A stretch of DNA of 20,721 nucleotides, from the NCBI GenBank assembly GCA_964407055.1, contig CAYOUD010000033.1, forward strand, positions 1-20,721. Direction: 5' to 3'. This DNA comes from JAQIBY01 sp964407055. Lineage in GTDB: Bacteria > Bacteroidota > Bacteroidia > Bacteroidales > ML635J-15. Under the pieces are notes generated by a model. The model had not been told where the DNA came from, made no database searches, and was given only the letters and a program-made list of their open reading frames with translations. The position numbers were made by a program, and so were the translations under genes. This document shows positions 1-6,711 of this stretch, piece by piece (position 1 is the stretch's first letter; every line of letters begins with the position of its first letter).

Positions 1-17
1 TGTTAAACAAAATTATG

Positions 18-26
18 TATATTTGC
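18..26 (+). promoter_or_regulatory. Bacteroidota-type -7 promoter element of the interrupted ATPase gene
   Basis: TATATTTGC matches the Bacteroidota sigma-factor -7 consensus TAnnTTTGY and lies 17 nt before the ATG of the ATPase fragment at 44. The matching -33 element would lie at or beyond the window edge, so only half of the promoter can be judged. Confidence 0.45.
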
Positions 27-43
27 AGTAAATTAGTTTTGAT

Positions 44-146
44 ATGGAGCAATTAAGACAAATATTTATTGAAAAAACAAACAGTATAAGTCCGCAATTT
101 CAAAGAAGTTTGGTTTTTGAAATTGATTGGACTGATCGCTTAATTG
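44..146 (+). pseudogene. N-terminal fragment of an AAA/DUF4143-type ATPase, cut by an IS110 element
   Basis: From ATG at 44 the frame encodes 34 residues ending in DWTDRLI. It then runs into the insertion element, reading three foreign codons and a stop at 155-157. Joining base 146 to base 1505 restores the frame into GIKGARGSGKT, the Walker A loop, so this is the head of the gene that continues at 1505-2592. The motif of a hydrophobic/Trp strand, RLIGI and then the P-loop is typical of the Bacteroidota ATPases with a C-terminal DUF4143 domain. The fragment alone has no catalytic residues and is presumably non-functional. Confidence 0.88.
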
Positions 147-185
147 AATTGTGTTAAAATCCAAATATTTTCCTAACTTTGTAAC

Positions 186-319
186 GCAAAATAGGAAAAC
201 TTTTGGCGATTTTTTGAACCGAAGTTTATCTTGTATAGTGAGGGATCAGTCTCTCGCTATTTTTTTGCTCTGCAAAAAGCAAAATAAGAAAAGCTTTGGC
301 TCATTATTACCCGAAGTTT
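186..319 (+). repeat. Imperfect direct repeat pair in the IS110 right end
   Basis: Two roughly 41-nt copies, 186-227 and 279-319, both run from GCAAAATA to CCGAAGTTT and differ at several positions in the middle. They flank the hairpin at 236-259. The role is unknown; both copies lie in the noncoding right end of the element, 3' of the transposase gene. Confidence 0.6.
236..266 (+). terminator. Intrinsic terminator inside the IS110 right end, plus-strand direction
   Basis: A 10-bp stem (236-245 with 250-259, two G-U pairs) with a TCAG tetraloop is followed by a run of seven T (260-266). It is oriented to stop transcription entering from the interrupted ATPase gene, so it would shield the transposase and bridge-RNA region from antisense transcription. 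It cannot serve the transposase gene, because the T-run is on the wrong side for minus-strand transcripts. Confidence 0.65.
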
Positions 320-328
320 CCAAATAAA

Positions 329-1294
329 TTATGTTTTTATATGAGATTTATATTCTCTATCATAAGGTAATCCAGATTTAGCAAGAGCAAAAGTTATTTT
401 TAGCAATTTGTTTGCAACAGCTATCAGTGCTACTTTTTTAGGTTTTCCCTTGGCTAATAATCGTTGATACAAATCAATACAAGTTTTATTATGCCTGGAT
501 GCTTGTAAACTACACATATAAAGCTTTTTCCTAACAAGAGGATTCCCCATTTTTGATATTTTTCTGGATCCATTTATACTTGTGCCTGATGAATATTCTG
601 TAGGAGCTAAACCAAAATAGGAGCTAAGTTGTTTGGCGCTGTCAAAGTCCCTAAATCCTTCCGTTGTAATGATGAGCAACGAAGCAGTACGTTGCCCTAT
701 GCCTACTATTGAAGATATATTACTTAACATTAAAGCATCGAATTCTTTAACTAAATTATCTAACTCTGTTTGTAATTCATCAATTGATTTACCTATAAGT
801 TCAATTTGAGAAACAATACCATTTATTATTGATTGAGGTACGTTTTTATGTTTTAACGCATCAAGTTTATTTTTTAAACCTGCTCTAAACCCAATGTATT
901 GTTCCATTATTTGGTAAATATCCTTGCTTTGTTCTATTATTTCTGGTGCGGGTTTCCATGGGGTAACCTCTTGTTTTTGTGCATATAAGCAAATCATTTT
1001 AGCATCAGATTTATCTGTTTTATTTCTACTTAAACACATTTGTGAAAACCGTTTTATTTTTAATGGGTTCTCTACTACTACAGTTATATTTTTTGAATAT
1101 AAAAACTTAGCTAATTGCAAATGATAAATTCCTGTAGCCTCCATTACGCAAAGGCTATTAGCCTTAATGCTCCTCTTGAATTTTGAAAAATCTTTTGAGT
1201 TATTAGAATAACTTGCATGTTTTCCATCCTGATTAACAACATCAAATGTCTCTTTGGAAATGTCAATCCCTAAATAATCTTTATACGTATTCAT
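329..1294 (-). CDS. IS110-family transposase (DEDD RuvC-like plus serine catalytic domain)
   Basis: At 321 residues it has the usual length for IS110 transposases. The N-terminal RuvC-like domain has the DEDD set in the expected motifs: D11 (YLGIDISK), E52 (MEATGIYH), and D94 and D97 (KTDKSDAK). A helical, coiled-coil-like linker spans about 120-190. The C-terminal Transposase_20 domain begins at about 191 (SSIVGIGQRTASLL) and carries the candidate nucleophile serine in YSSGTS (S235/S236), followed by KMGNPLVRKK. In this family the protein, guided by a structured noncoding RNA, joins element ends to target DNA. The frame is intact and no catalytic residue is missing, so the enzyme looks active. 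The start at 1294 is the first ATG and places the DEDD aspartate at residue 11, as in relatives. Confidence 0.95.
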   Translation of the reverse strand: MNTYKDYLGIDISKETFDVVNQDGKHASYSNNSKDFSKFKRSIKANSLCVMEATGIYHLQLAKFLYSKNITVVVENPLKIKRFSQMCLSRNKTDKSDAKMICLYAQKQEVTPWKPAPEIIEQSKDIYQIMEQYIGFRAGLKNKLDALKHKNVPQSIINGIVSQIELIGKSIDELQTELDNLVKEFDALMLSNISSIVGIGQRTASLLIITTEGFRDFDSAKQLSSYFGLAPTEYSSGTSINGSRKISKMGNPLVRKKLYMCSLQASRHNKTCIDLYQRLLAKGKPKKVALIAVANKLLKITFALAKSGLPYDREYKSHIKT

Positions 1295-1309
1295 AGAATA
1301 AAATTTTAC

Positions 1310-1487
1310 GAAAGAACAGTGTCATGCGATTCTCCAACCTTTAAACAGGATCTTTGTCCCAATGAATTGTTCAAATTCAGATAACGAAAAAGAGGGGACT
1401 TTCAATTTAGATGATATTAAATTACCATTGGTATTAACAGCCTTATTCCTCTTTATATTCTTTCTTGTTTTTTGTAAAAATAATAAT
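1310..1487 (-). ncRNA. Putative bridge RNA of the IS110 element
   Basis: The minus-strand transcript upstream of the transposase can form two hairpins with large internal loops. Loop 1 (target side): outer stem 1448-1454 with 1389-1395, inner stem 1418-1423 with 1404-1409. Its 5' strand holds TTAATACCAAT (1437-1427), identical to the rebuilt target. Loop 2 (donor side): outer stem 1381-1385 with 1321-1325, inner stem 1357-1361 with 1346-1350. Its 5' strand holds ACAATTCA (1370-1363), identical to the right end of the element. Its 3' strand holds AGGTTG (1340-1335), complementary to the left-end terminus. This matches the layout published for IS621-type bridge RNAs. Exact 5' and 3' ends are guesses; the fold was done by eye. 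Confidence 0.78.
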
Positions 1488-1491
1488 TTTA

Positions 1492-1499
1492 CAAACTTA
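1492..1499 (-). promoter_or_regulatory. -7 element at the IS110 left end, completed when the ends are joined
   Basis: Read on the minus strand this is TAAGTTTG followed by T, a full match to TAnnTTTGY. In the circular form, one TTG core joins the two ends and the right-end TTTG (complement of 162-165) falls exactly 20 nt upstream, giving a consensus Bacteroidota promoter facing the bridge RNA and transposase. In the integrated state shown here the same spacing falls in ATPase coding DNA with no TTTG, so the promoter is only half present. Confidence 0.6.
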
Positions 1500-1504
1500 G
1501 GTTG

Positions 1505-2592
1505 GTATTAAAGGCGCACGTGGCTCCGGCAAAACAACCTTGTTGCTACAATACATAAAATCAAATTTTGAGGTTTTAAATAATGTGCTTTATGTAAGTT
1601 TGGATGAAATCTATTTTTCTGGAAACCGACTTATTGATTTGGTTACTGAGTTTGTGCAAACAGGCGGGGATATTTTATTTTTGGATGAGGTTCATAAATA
1701 CCCAAAGTGGCAGCAAGAAATTAAAAATATTTACGATCGTTGGAAGAATCTAAAAATTGTGTTTACAGGAAGTTCGCTGCTCGAATTACAAGATTCTGCC
1801 GGTGATTTGAGCCGGCGGGCTGTTATGTATGAGTTGCATGGACTTTCTTTTCGGGAGTATCTTAACATTACTGAATCAACGGATCTTACTTCTTATCGCC
1901 TTGAGGAGATTTTAACAAATCACGAAGCAATAAGTATGGATATTGTTAAGCAGATACGTCCGCTTGCTTTTTTTGAAGATTACCTGAAATTTGGTTATTA
2001 TCCGTATTTTCTTGAGAACAAAATCAACTATAATGAAAGGCTTCGAGAAACAATTAAATACTCGCTTGAAGTTGAATTGCCGCAAATAAAAAAAGTTGAA
2101 GTACGTCACATCAATAAAATTCAGAAATTACTCTATGTGCTAGCCACAAACGTGCCTTTTAAACCCAATATCACAAAACTCAGTGAACGAATTGAGCTGT
2201 CTCGAATAACCTTGTTAGATTATTTGCAATACCTGGAGGATGCTGCACTAATAAAGCGATTGTTTGTTGATTCTGATGGTATTGGGTTACTTAGCAAACC
2301 AGACAAATTGTATCTCGAAAATCCAAATCTTCTGTATGTAATTAATCCTAATAATGTCAATAAGGGGACACTGCGTGAAAGTTTTTTTTATAATCAATTG
2401 AGTAAAATCGGTGAAGTTCGGTATCCCAAAGCAGGAGATTTTCTCTACAATGGATATACATTTGAAATAGGTGGCAAAAACAAAACAAAATCTCAAATAG
2501 CAAAGATTGAAAATGGGTTTATTGTTGCTGATGAAATAGAATACGGATTTCAAAACAAAATACCATTATGGCTTTTTGGGTTTTTGTATTGA
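1505..2592 (+). pseudogene. C-terminal fragment of the AAA/DUF4143-type ATPase
   Basis: This continues the fragment at 44-146; together they would give a protein of 396 residues, normal for this family. In rebuilt numbering: Walker A GARGSGKT at 38-45, Walker B FLDE with D95/E96, a sensor-like VFTGSS strand, LSFREYL, then a DUF4143-like winged-helix/nuclease-like half with ITKLSERIELSRITLLDYLQ. Apart from the insertion the frame has no stop or shift. The first usable start inside this piece (TTG at 1540) lies after the Walker A lysine, so any product would lack ATP binding. The biological role of these ATPases is poorly known; many look like mobile or defence-linked housekeeping-free genes. 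It converges with the lipoprotein gene that ends at 2604. Confidence 0.88.
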
Positions 2593-2603
2593 GTATAAAT
2601 TGC

Positions 2604-3056
2604 TTAATTCTCTAAAATCATTTGAATTTCAGTCATAATGCTTTCTGATCTCTCAGGATCTATGTAATCGAGCGATTCACATTCACCATTGTTCAACTCT
2701 CCAAAATAACTGCCAGCTTTCATCTGACTTTCCCCCAGAATATCATCATAGGTGTGATAAATGTTTGGGGCGTCATAATCAAATTCACGAAGGTCTAATT
2801 CAGATCCAATTTCTGCAATAATAATTAAAAAATCATTCGATTTTGAAGCCTCGGTAAGTGCCTTGCTGTAAATGCGATTGCAGGGCAAACATCCGCCATC
2901 ATTTATTATGCAAAGGTATTTGTAATCGTCTAATGAAATATCAAATTTTGTTTCAATTGTGTTGAGCAGCAATTCAGTTTTATTGACTTCTTTATGCTTG
3001 CAATTAATCACTAATGTACTGATAAACATCAATGTTAATATGGCTATCTTTCTCAT
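2604..3056 (-). CDS. Small lipoprotein with a CxxC thioredoxin-like motif
   Basis: A 150-residue protein with a signal peptide ending in LVINC (C19 as the likely lipidated cysteine; Asn at -1 is unusual). The mature part has GGCLPCN (C56 and C59) at the end of a hydrophobic strand (YLCIIND), followed by a helix and a second strand FLIIIAEI. This is the order of a thioredoxin fold with a redox CxxC, although cis-Pro cannot be identified. It is the last gene of a three-gene minus-strand cassette, and its first 53 bp overlap the 3' end of the preceding gene, which suggests coupled translation. The start at 3056 is preferred because it gives a basic n-region (MRK) and a complete signal peptide. 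The redox role is inferred; the partner is probably a neighbouring lipoprotein or an envelope protein. Confidence 0.75.
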   Translation of the reverse strand: MRKIAILTLMFISTLVINCKHKEVNKTELLLNTIETKFDISLDDYKYLCIINDGGCLPCNRIYSKALTEASKSNDFLIIIAEIGSELDLREFDYDAPNIYHTYDDILGESQMKAGSYFGELNNGECESLDYIDPERSESIMTEIQMILEN

Positions 3057-4113
3057 AATTATGTTTTCTAATAAAATATTGCTTTCCTTGATAGTAAAAA
3101 TTTGTTTTAATATGTTCCATGTTTATTGTTGATTCTGCTAAGGTTTTCCCATCACAATTTAATGTCAGAAGATTCATTGTTTTTTCTTCTCCATTCCATA
3201 TTTTTAGGTGTATTCGTTCTGTTTTTTTTTCATAATTTATGCTTGATATATGTGGCTGATTGGCATAATTTTCAGAAATATTTTTATTGAATTTTCGAGA
3301 ACTTTTTTCGTAAGTGCTGTAGGGTTCAACATCAACAGCAATATTTCTAAGTTTAGATTTTACTTTGATGGATTTCTCTGAATCATCAGTAATAAAGAAA
3401 ATTTCATCATTATAAGGACTGGTTAAAATATAAGAATCATTGTCAAGTCTGTCAATATATGTGTATGACAAACCAAATCCATCCTTCCCAAAAAAATATT
3501 TTTCTTTGAATCCGTATGCAATTGTGTCTTTAAATTTTAGTGCTTCGTTTTCAAGCGATAATTCAACCAATAAGGATTCTTTACTGAATAGTTTACATCC
3601 ACTAATTATGTTTTTCATAGTTAACGCTTGGTTTTCTTTTGTTTCTTTGAAATCGGCGACTAAATGTGTCCCATCCGGAGAAAACGAGTGAAGGTTAAAG
3701 AAATCTCGGTTCAAAATTCCGAAATCTGAAGCCATGTAGTAACTTGTTGTTTCTGTATCTAAATTTAAAAGAATAAAACTACCATTTCGTTCACTGAATA
3801 AAAGATGGTCTTTAAGTCCACTACTTAAAAACCAATTGAATGGTTTTGGATGTTTTATTGTTAAAAGTTCATTTCCGTTTTCTAAATGATAAATCCTTAA
3901 ATTTATGCTGTCTTGAAATACTTCCTCAATGCAAATACAGTCACTGTTATTATAATTGACTGGTCGTATTAAGCGTGTTTTCCCTTGAAAAGGAATTTCA
4001 ATTTCTTCAACCAATTTAATTTCCCCTTGGTACTGCGTGCAGCTTGTGAATAATACTATCAGAAATAGTATGTAACTGCTTCTGATAGTATTTGATTTTA
4101 ATATTTTATTCAT
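3004..4113 (-). CDS. Lipoprotein of unknown function, possibly beta-propeller (DUF4221-like)
   Basis: A 369-residue protein with a signal peptide ending in LFTSC (C25), so probably anchored to the envelope. The rest is strand-rich with repeated short segments such as HSFSPDGTHLVADF and GFGLSYTYIDRLDNDSY, resembling blades of the six-bladed propeller lipoproteins common in Bacteroidota. The second segment recalls DUF4221, but I cannot confirm the family by eye. It starts 4 bp after the stop of the upstream lipoprotein and overlaps the downstream thioredoxin-like gene by 53 bp, so the three are probably one operon. No catalytic motif is visible. Confidence 0.75.
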   Translation of the reverse strand: MNKILKSNTIRSSYILFLIVLFTSCTQYQGEIKLVEEIEIPFQGKTRLIRPVNYNNSDCICIEEVFQDSINLRIYHLENGNELLTIKHPKPFNWFLSSGLKDHLLFSERNGSFILLNLDTETTSYYMASDFGILNRDFFNLHSFSPDGTHLVADFKETKENQALTMKNIISGCKLFSKESLLVELSLENEALKFKDTIAYGFKEKYFFGKDGFGLSYTYIDRLDNDSYILTSPYNDEIFFITDDSEKSIKVKSKLRNIAVDVEPYSTYEKSSRKFNKNISENYANQPHISSINYEKKTERIHLKIWNGEEKTMNLLTLNCDGKTLAESTINMEHIKTNFYYQGKQYFIRKHNYEKDSHINIDVYQYISD

Positions 4114-4117
4114 TCTT

Positions 4118-4663
4118 TTATTGTCTTTTAAATAAATAAATTTGTGTTATTTCTTCTGCTTTTGGATCTGAAGATGTTGAGAAAATAAAATAAATATGAT
4201 CTTCTGTTTTCTTTGTGAAAACAAATTCTTTCCCAAATACAACATTTACTAAATGTTCTTTGTGCATATAGTAGGATAAGTCTTCACCATTATCTTTCGT
4301 ATATGTAGCAATAATGCCTGTTGTGCTATTGGATACAACATCATGGTAATCTGTTGTAATGCTAATCATTTGTGGAGTAATGTCAACAGTTTCATGACAT
4401 CCACCGTCAGGTGGATATGTGCAGTCAATGAAGTCTTCAGGATTATTAGCAGACGATGACCAATATGGAGTCAAATTATTACTCCGAGGTTGTGGTCTAA
4501 CCCACCACCACGGAAATGGGTCGCTTTGCTTTGTTTCGACTTGTGTTGTTTCAGTTTGATCTGTATTTGGACTTGTTTCTATAGTTTCTTTTTCACAAGC
4601 TAAAAAAGAAATCATAAAAATCGAAAATAATCCAATCAGTAATGTTTTTTGTGCTTTTTTAAT
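4118..4663 (-). CDS. Small lipoprotein of unknown function, apparent ATT start
   Basis: From the first ATG (4615) the protein has 165 residues and a stunted signal, MISFLACEK. The open frame continues upstream without a stop and reads IKKAQKTLLIGLFSIFM before it, which makes a textbook lipoprotein signal with basic n-region, hydrophobic core and FLAC lipobox. No ATG, GTG or TTG exists in that extension; the codon in the right place is ATT at 4663-4661. I therefore annotate 181 residues with a non-canonical start, or a start lost by mutation. After the cysteine come a Thr/Glu-rich linker, a WWW cluster, a DCTYPPDGGC segment whose two cysteines could pair, and a strand-rich C-terminal half. No family was recognised. 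It is the first gene of the lipoprotein cassette. Confidence 0.6.
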   Translation of the reverse strand: MKKAQKTLLIGLFSIFMISFLACEKETIETSPNTDQTETTQVETKQSDPFPWWWVRPQPRSNNLTPYWSSSANNPEDFIDCTYPPDGGCHETVDITPQMISITTDYHDVVSNSTTGIIATYTKDNGEDLSYYMHKEHLVNVVFGKEFVFTKKTEDHIYFIFSTSSDPKAEEITQIYLFKRQ

Positions 4664-4700
4664 AGTTTTTGAAATTTAAAGTTAAACAATAATACAATGT

Positions 4701-4710
4701 TTCGATCGAA
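4701..4710. other. Palindrome in the divergent spacer between the lipoprotein cassette and ettA
   Basis: TTCGATCGAA is a perfect 10-bp palindrome in the AT-rich spacer between the minus-strand cassette and ettA. It could be an operator or may be chance. The rest of the spacer (4664-4860) contains A/T runs but no clear minus-strand promoter that I can defend. Confidence 0.25.
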
Positions 4711-4863
4711 ATACAGTGCAAGTTTAAATGTTTTTTTTTTATTTTAACAAATAAAATCTACACACTTTTTTTATAAAAATTTATTGTTGTTCGATGAAAT
4801 GTTTTGTTTATCAACACTGTCCACGTTTTTAACCCTCCGTGTTTTATTTCCCGTTTTCTGTTG

Positions 4864-4872
4864 TACATTTGC
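4864..4872 (+). promoter_or_regulatory. -7 promoter element of ettA
   Basis: TACATTTGC is a full match to TAnnTTTGY, 15 nt before the ATG at 4888. No clear TTTG stands at the -33 position. Because transcription would start at about 4877, the upstream in-frame ATG at 4804 cannot be the translation start. Confidence 0.6.
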
Positions 4873-4887
4873 AAAAAAGATAACACT

Positions 4888-6573
4888 ATGAGCGACGACA
4901 ATAAGATTATTTTTTCCATGTCACAGGTGAGTAAAACCTACCCGCCAAATAAAACCGTTATAAAAGATATTTCTCTTTCATTTTTCCTTGGTGCCAAAAT
5001 TGGAATTATTGGATTGAATGGCTCGGGAAAATCCACACTCTTAAAAATTATTGCCGGTCAGGAAACGGCGTTTAACGGAGAACTTGTTTTTGCTCCTGGA
5101 TATACTGTCGGCTTGCTTGAGCAGGAACCGCAACTTGAAGAAAACAAAACGGTAATTGAAATCGTGCGCGAGGGCTTGCAGGAAACCGTTGATGTGCTTG
5201 CTCGCTATGAGAAAATTAATGAACAGTTTGGCTTGCCAGAGGTGTATGAAAATCCGGATAATATGGATAAGCTCATGGCAGAACAAGCAAAATTGCAGGA
5301 GCGCATGGATCAACTGGATGCCTGGAATCTTGACAATAAATTGGAACGCGCAATGGATGCCTTACAATGTCCGCCGGATAATCAGCAGATTAGTGAGTTG
5401 TCGGGAGGAGAGCGTCGGCGTGTAGCACTTTGTCGTTTGTTGCTGCAAGAGCCGGATGTGCTTTTGCTTGATGAGCCGACGAACCACTTGGATGCCGAAA
5501 GTATTCTTTGGCTTGAGACGCACCTCCATCAATACAAAGGAACCGTGATTTGCATTACGCACGATCGGTATTTTCTCGATAATGTGGCAGGTTGGATTCT
5601 TGAACTTGACCGTGGCGAAGGAATTCCATGGAAAGGAAATTACAGCTCATGGCTTGAGCAAAAATCAAAACGCTTAGAGCAGGAAGAAAAAGGCAATAAA
5701 AAACATCGAAAAACGCTTGAGCGTGAGCTTGAATGGGTGCGAATGTCGCCAAAAGCACGGCATGCGAAATCAAAAGCCCGTTTAAATGCATACAATCAAT
5801 TGATGAACGAGGATAGCAAGCAAAAGGAAGAAAAATTAGAAATCTATATTCCGAATGGACCGCGCCTTGGTGATAAAGTCGTGGAAATGCATGACGTGAC
5901 TAAGGGATTTGGCGATAAGCTCTTGTTTGAAAATCTGAGTTTTAAACTTCCGCCGGCCGGAATTATCGGGGTTATTGGGCCAAATGGTGCAGGTAAAACT
6001 ACACTTTTTAAACTGATTATGGGACAGCTTCAGGCAGATAATGGAAGCATTGAAATTGGGGAAACCGTTAATATCAGCTATGTTGATCAAACACATGAAG
6101 CCATTGATCCTGAAAAATCAGTTTTTGAAGTCATTTCCGGCGGAACGGAAACCATTATGCTGGGAAATAAGCAAGCCAATGCAAGAGCGTATGTCGGACG
6201 GTTTAATTTCAACGGTGCCGATCAGGAAAAGAAATGCGGAGTACTGTCCGGTGGGGAAAAGAATCGTTTGCATTTGGCCTTGGCGCTTAAAGCTGAGGGA
6301 AATCTTCTGTTGCTTGATGAACCCACAAATGATATTGATGTCAATACCATGCGGGCACTGGAAGAAGGACTTGATAACTTCGCCGGCTGTGCAGTCGTGA
6401 TTACACATGATCGCTGGTTTATGGATCGTATTGCTACTCATATTTTGGCTTTTGAAGGCGATTCTCAGGTGTATTTCTTCGAAGGTTCGTTTTCAGAGTA
6501 CGAAGAAAATCGTAAAAAACGACTCGGTGCGGATGCTCCAAAACGTTTTAAATACAAAAAGTTGATGGTGTAA
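4888..6573 (+). CDS. ettA: Energy-dependent translational throttle protein EttA (ABC-F ATPase)
   Basis: A 561-residue protein; E. coli EttA has 555 and aligns along its whole length from memory. Domain 1: Walker A GLNGSGKST at about 42-50, EttA-type arm insertion, signature LSGGERRRVAL at about 171, Walker B LLLLDEPTNHLD at about 192. The linker region contains WLEQKSKRLEQEE. Domain 2: Walker A GPNGAGKTT at about 364, signature LSGGEKNRL at about 453, LLLDEPTNDID at about 474. The protein ends in KRFKYKKLMV, as EttA does. It has no membrane domain. EttA binds the ribosomal E site and couples the first peptide bond to the ATP/ADP ratio. The longer frame beginning at 4804 is rejected: its extra 28 residues lie upstream of the promoter element and have no counterpart in the family. 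Confidence 0.96.
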   Translation: MSDDNKIIFSMSQVSKTYPPNKTVIKDISLSFFLGAKIGIIGLNGSGKSTLLKIIAGQETAFNGELVFAPGYTVGLLEQEPQLEENKTVIEIVREGLQETVDVLARYEKINEQFGLPEVYENPDNMDKLMAEQAKLQERMDQLDAWNLDNKLERAMDALQCPPDNQQISELSGGERRRVALCRLLLQEPDVLLLDEPTNHLDAESILWLETHLHQYKGTVICITHDRYFLDNVAGWILELDRGEGIPWKGNYSSWLEQKSKRLEQEEKGNKKHRKTLERELEWVRMSPKARHAKSKARLNAYNQLMNEDSKQKEEKLEIYIPNGPRLGDKVVEMHDVTKGFGDKLLFENLSFKLPPAGIIGVIGPNGAGKTTLFKLIMGQLQADNGSIEIGETVNISYVDQTHEAIDPEKSVFEVISGGTETIMLGNKQANARAYVGRFNFNGADQEKKCGVLSGGEKNRLHLALALKAEGNLLLLDEPTNDIDVNTMRALEEGLDNFAGCAVVITHDRWFMDRIATHILAFEGDSQVYFFEGSFSEYEENRKKRLGADAPKRFKYKKLMV

Positions 6574-6592
6574 TGTATCAGGCGCTTAGCTT

Positions 6593-6679
6593 TTAGTCTA
6601 GTCTAGTCTAGCCTACCTAGTCTCTTAGCGAATCTAAATCGCTTAGAGACTGAGCTAGGACTAGACTAGACTAGACTAA
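6593..6679. repeat. Long imperfect palindrome (REP-like) upstream of the RAYT gene
   Basis: The outer arms are repeats of TAGTC on the left (6593-6611) and GACTA on the right (6660-6679). The inner arms are CTAGTCTCTTAGCGA (6617-6631) and TCGCTTAGAGACT (6639-6651). The inner part is shared with the perfect palindrome after the RAYT gene (7373-7405), so these are probably cognate REP elements of the transposase. The structure also sits right after ettA and may protect or end its transcript. Confidence 0.8.
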
Positions 6680-6704
6680 AAAAGAGCCTACTAAAAAAGA
6701 GCCT
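6675..6704 (+). repeat. Tandem duplication of a 15-mer before the RAYT start
   Basis: ACTAAAAAAGAGCCT occurs twice with no gap, at 6675-6689 and 6690-6704. The second copy ends 7 nt before the RAYT start codon and the AAAGAG part may act as leader or ribosome-binding sequence. The duplication overlaps the right edge of the REP palindrome. Confidence 0.75.
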
Positions 6705-6711
6705 AACGAGA

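Larger units (their letters stand above)
147..1504 (-). mobile_element. IS110-family insertion sequence (about 1.36 kb) inserted in an ATPase gene
   Basis: The element contains one transposase gene on the minus strand, 209 nt of noncoding DNA upstream of it (left end, 1295-1503) and about 180 nt downstream (right end, 147-328). The ends were set by rejoining the split ATPase frame. The flanks share TTG (144-146 and 1502-1504), so the cut could be anywhere in these three bases; this is probably the recombination core. There are no long terminal inverted repeats and no ordinary target duplication, as expected for IS110, which is mobilised by a DEDD/serine recombinase through a circular intermediate. 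The longer noncoding end lies 5' of the transposase, as in the IS110 subgroup rather than IS1111. Confidence 0.9.

Noticed and set aside
174..181. TAACTTTG as a plus-strand promoter inside the IS right end
   Set aside because: It matches the -7 consensus, but the nearest TTG is 22 nt upstream and the terminator at 236-266 would stop the transcript, so function is doubtful.
1540..2592. The downstream ATPase piece as an independent gene starting at TTG
   Set aside because: The coding sequence is continuous with 1505-1539, which holds the Walker A loop, and with 44-146 across the insertion; the TTG start would drop the ATP-binding lysine.
4804..4887. Longer start for ettA, adding 28 residues
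   Set aside because: The added part lies upstream of and across the -7 promoter element, has no counterpart in EttA, and MSDDNKIIFSMSQVSK at 4888 matches the family start.
6593..6679. Short tandem TAGTC/GACTA repeats as a CRISPR remnant
   Set aside because: The units are 5 bp with no spacers and pair with each other in one hairpin, so they are REP-type sequence.
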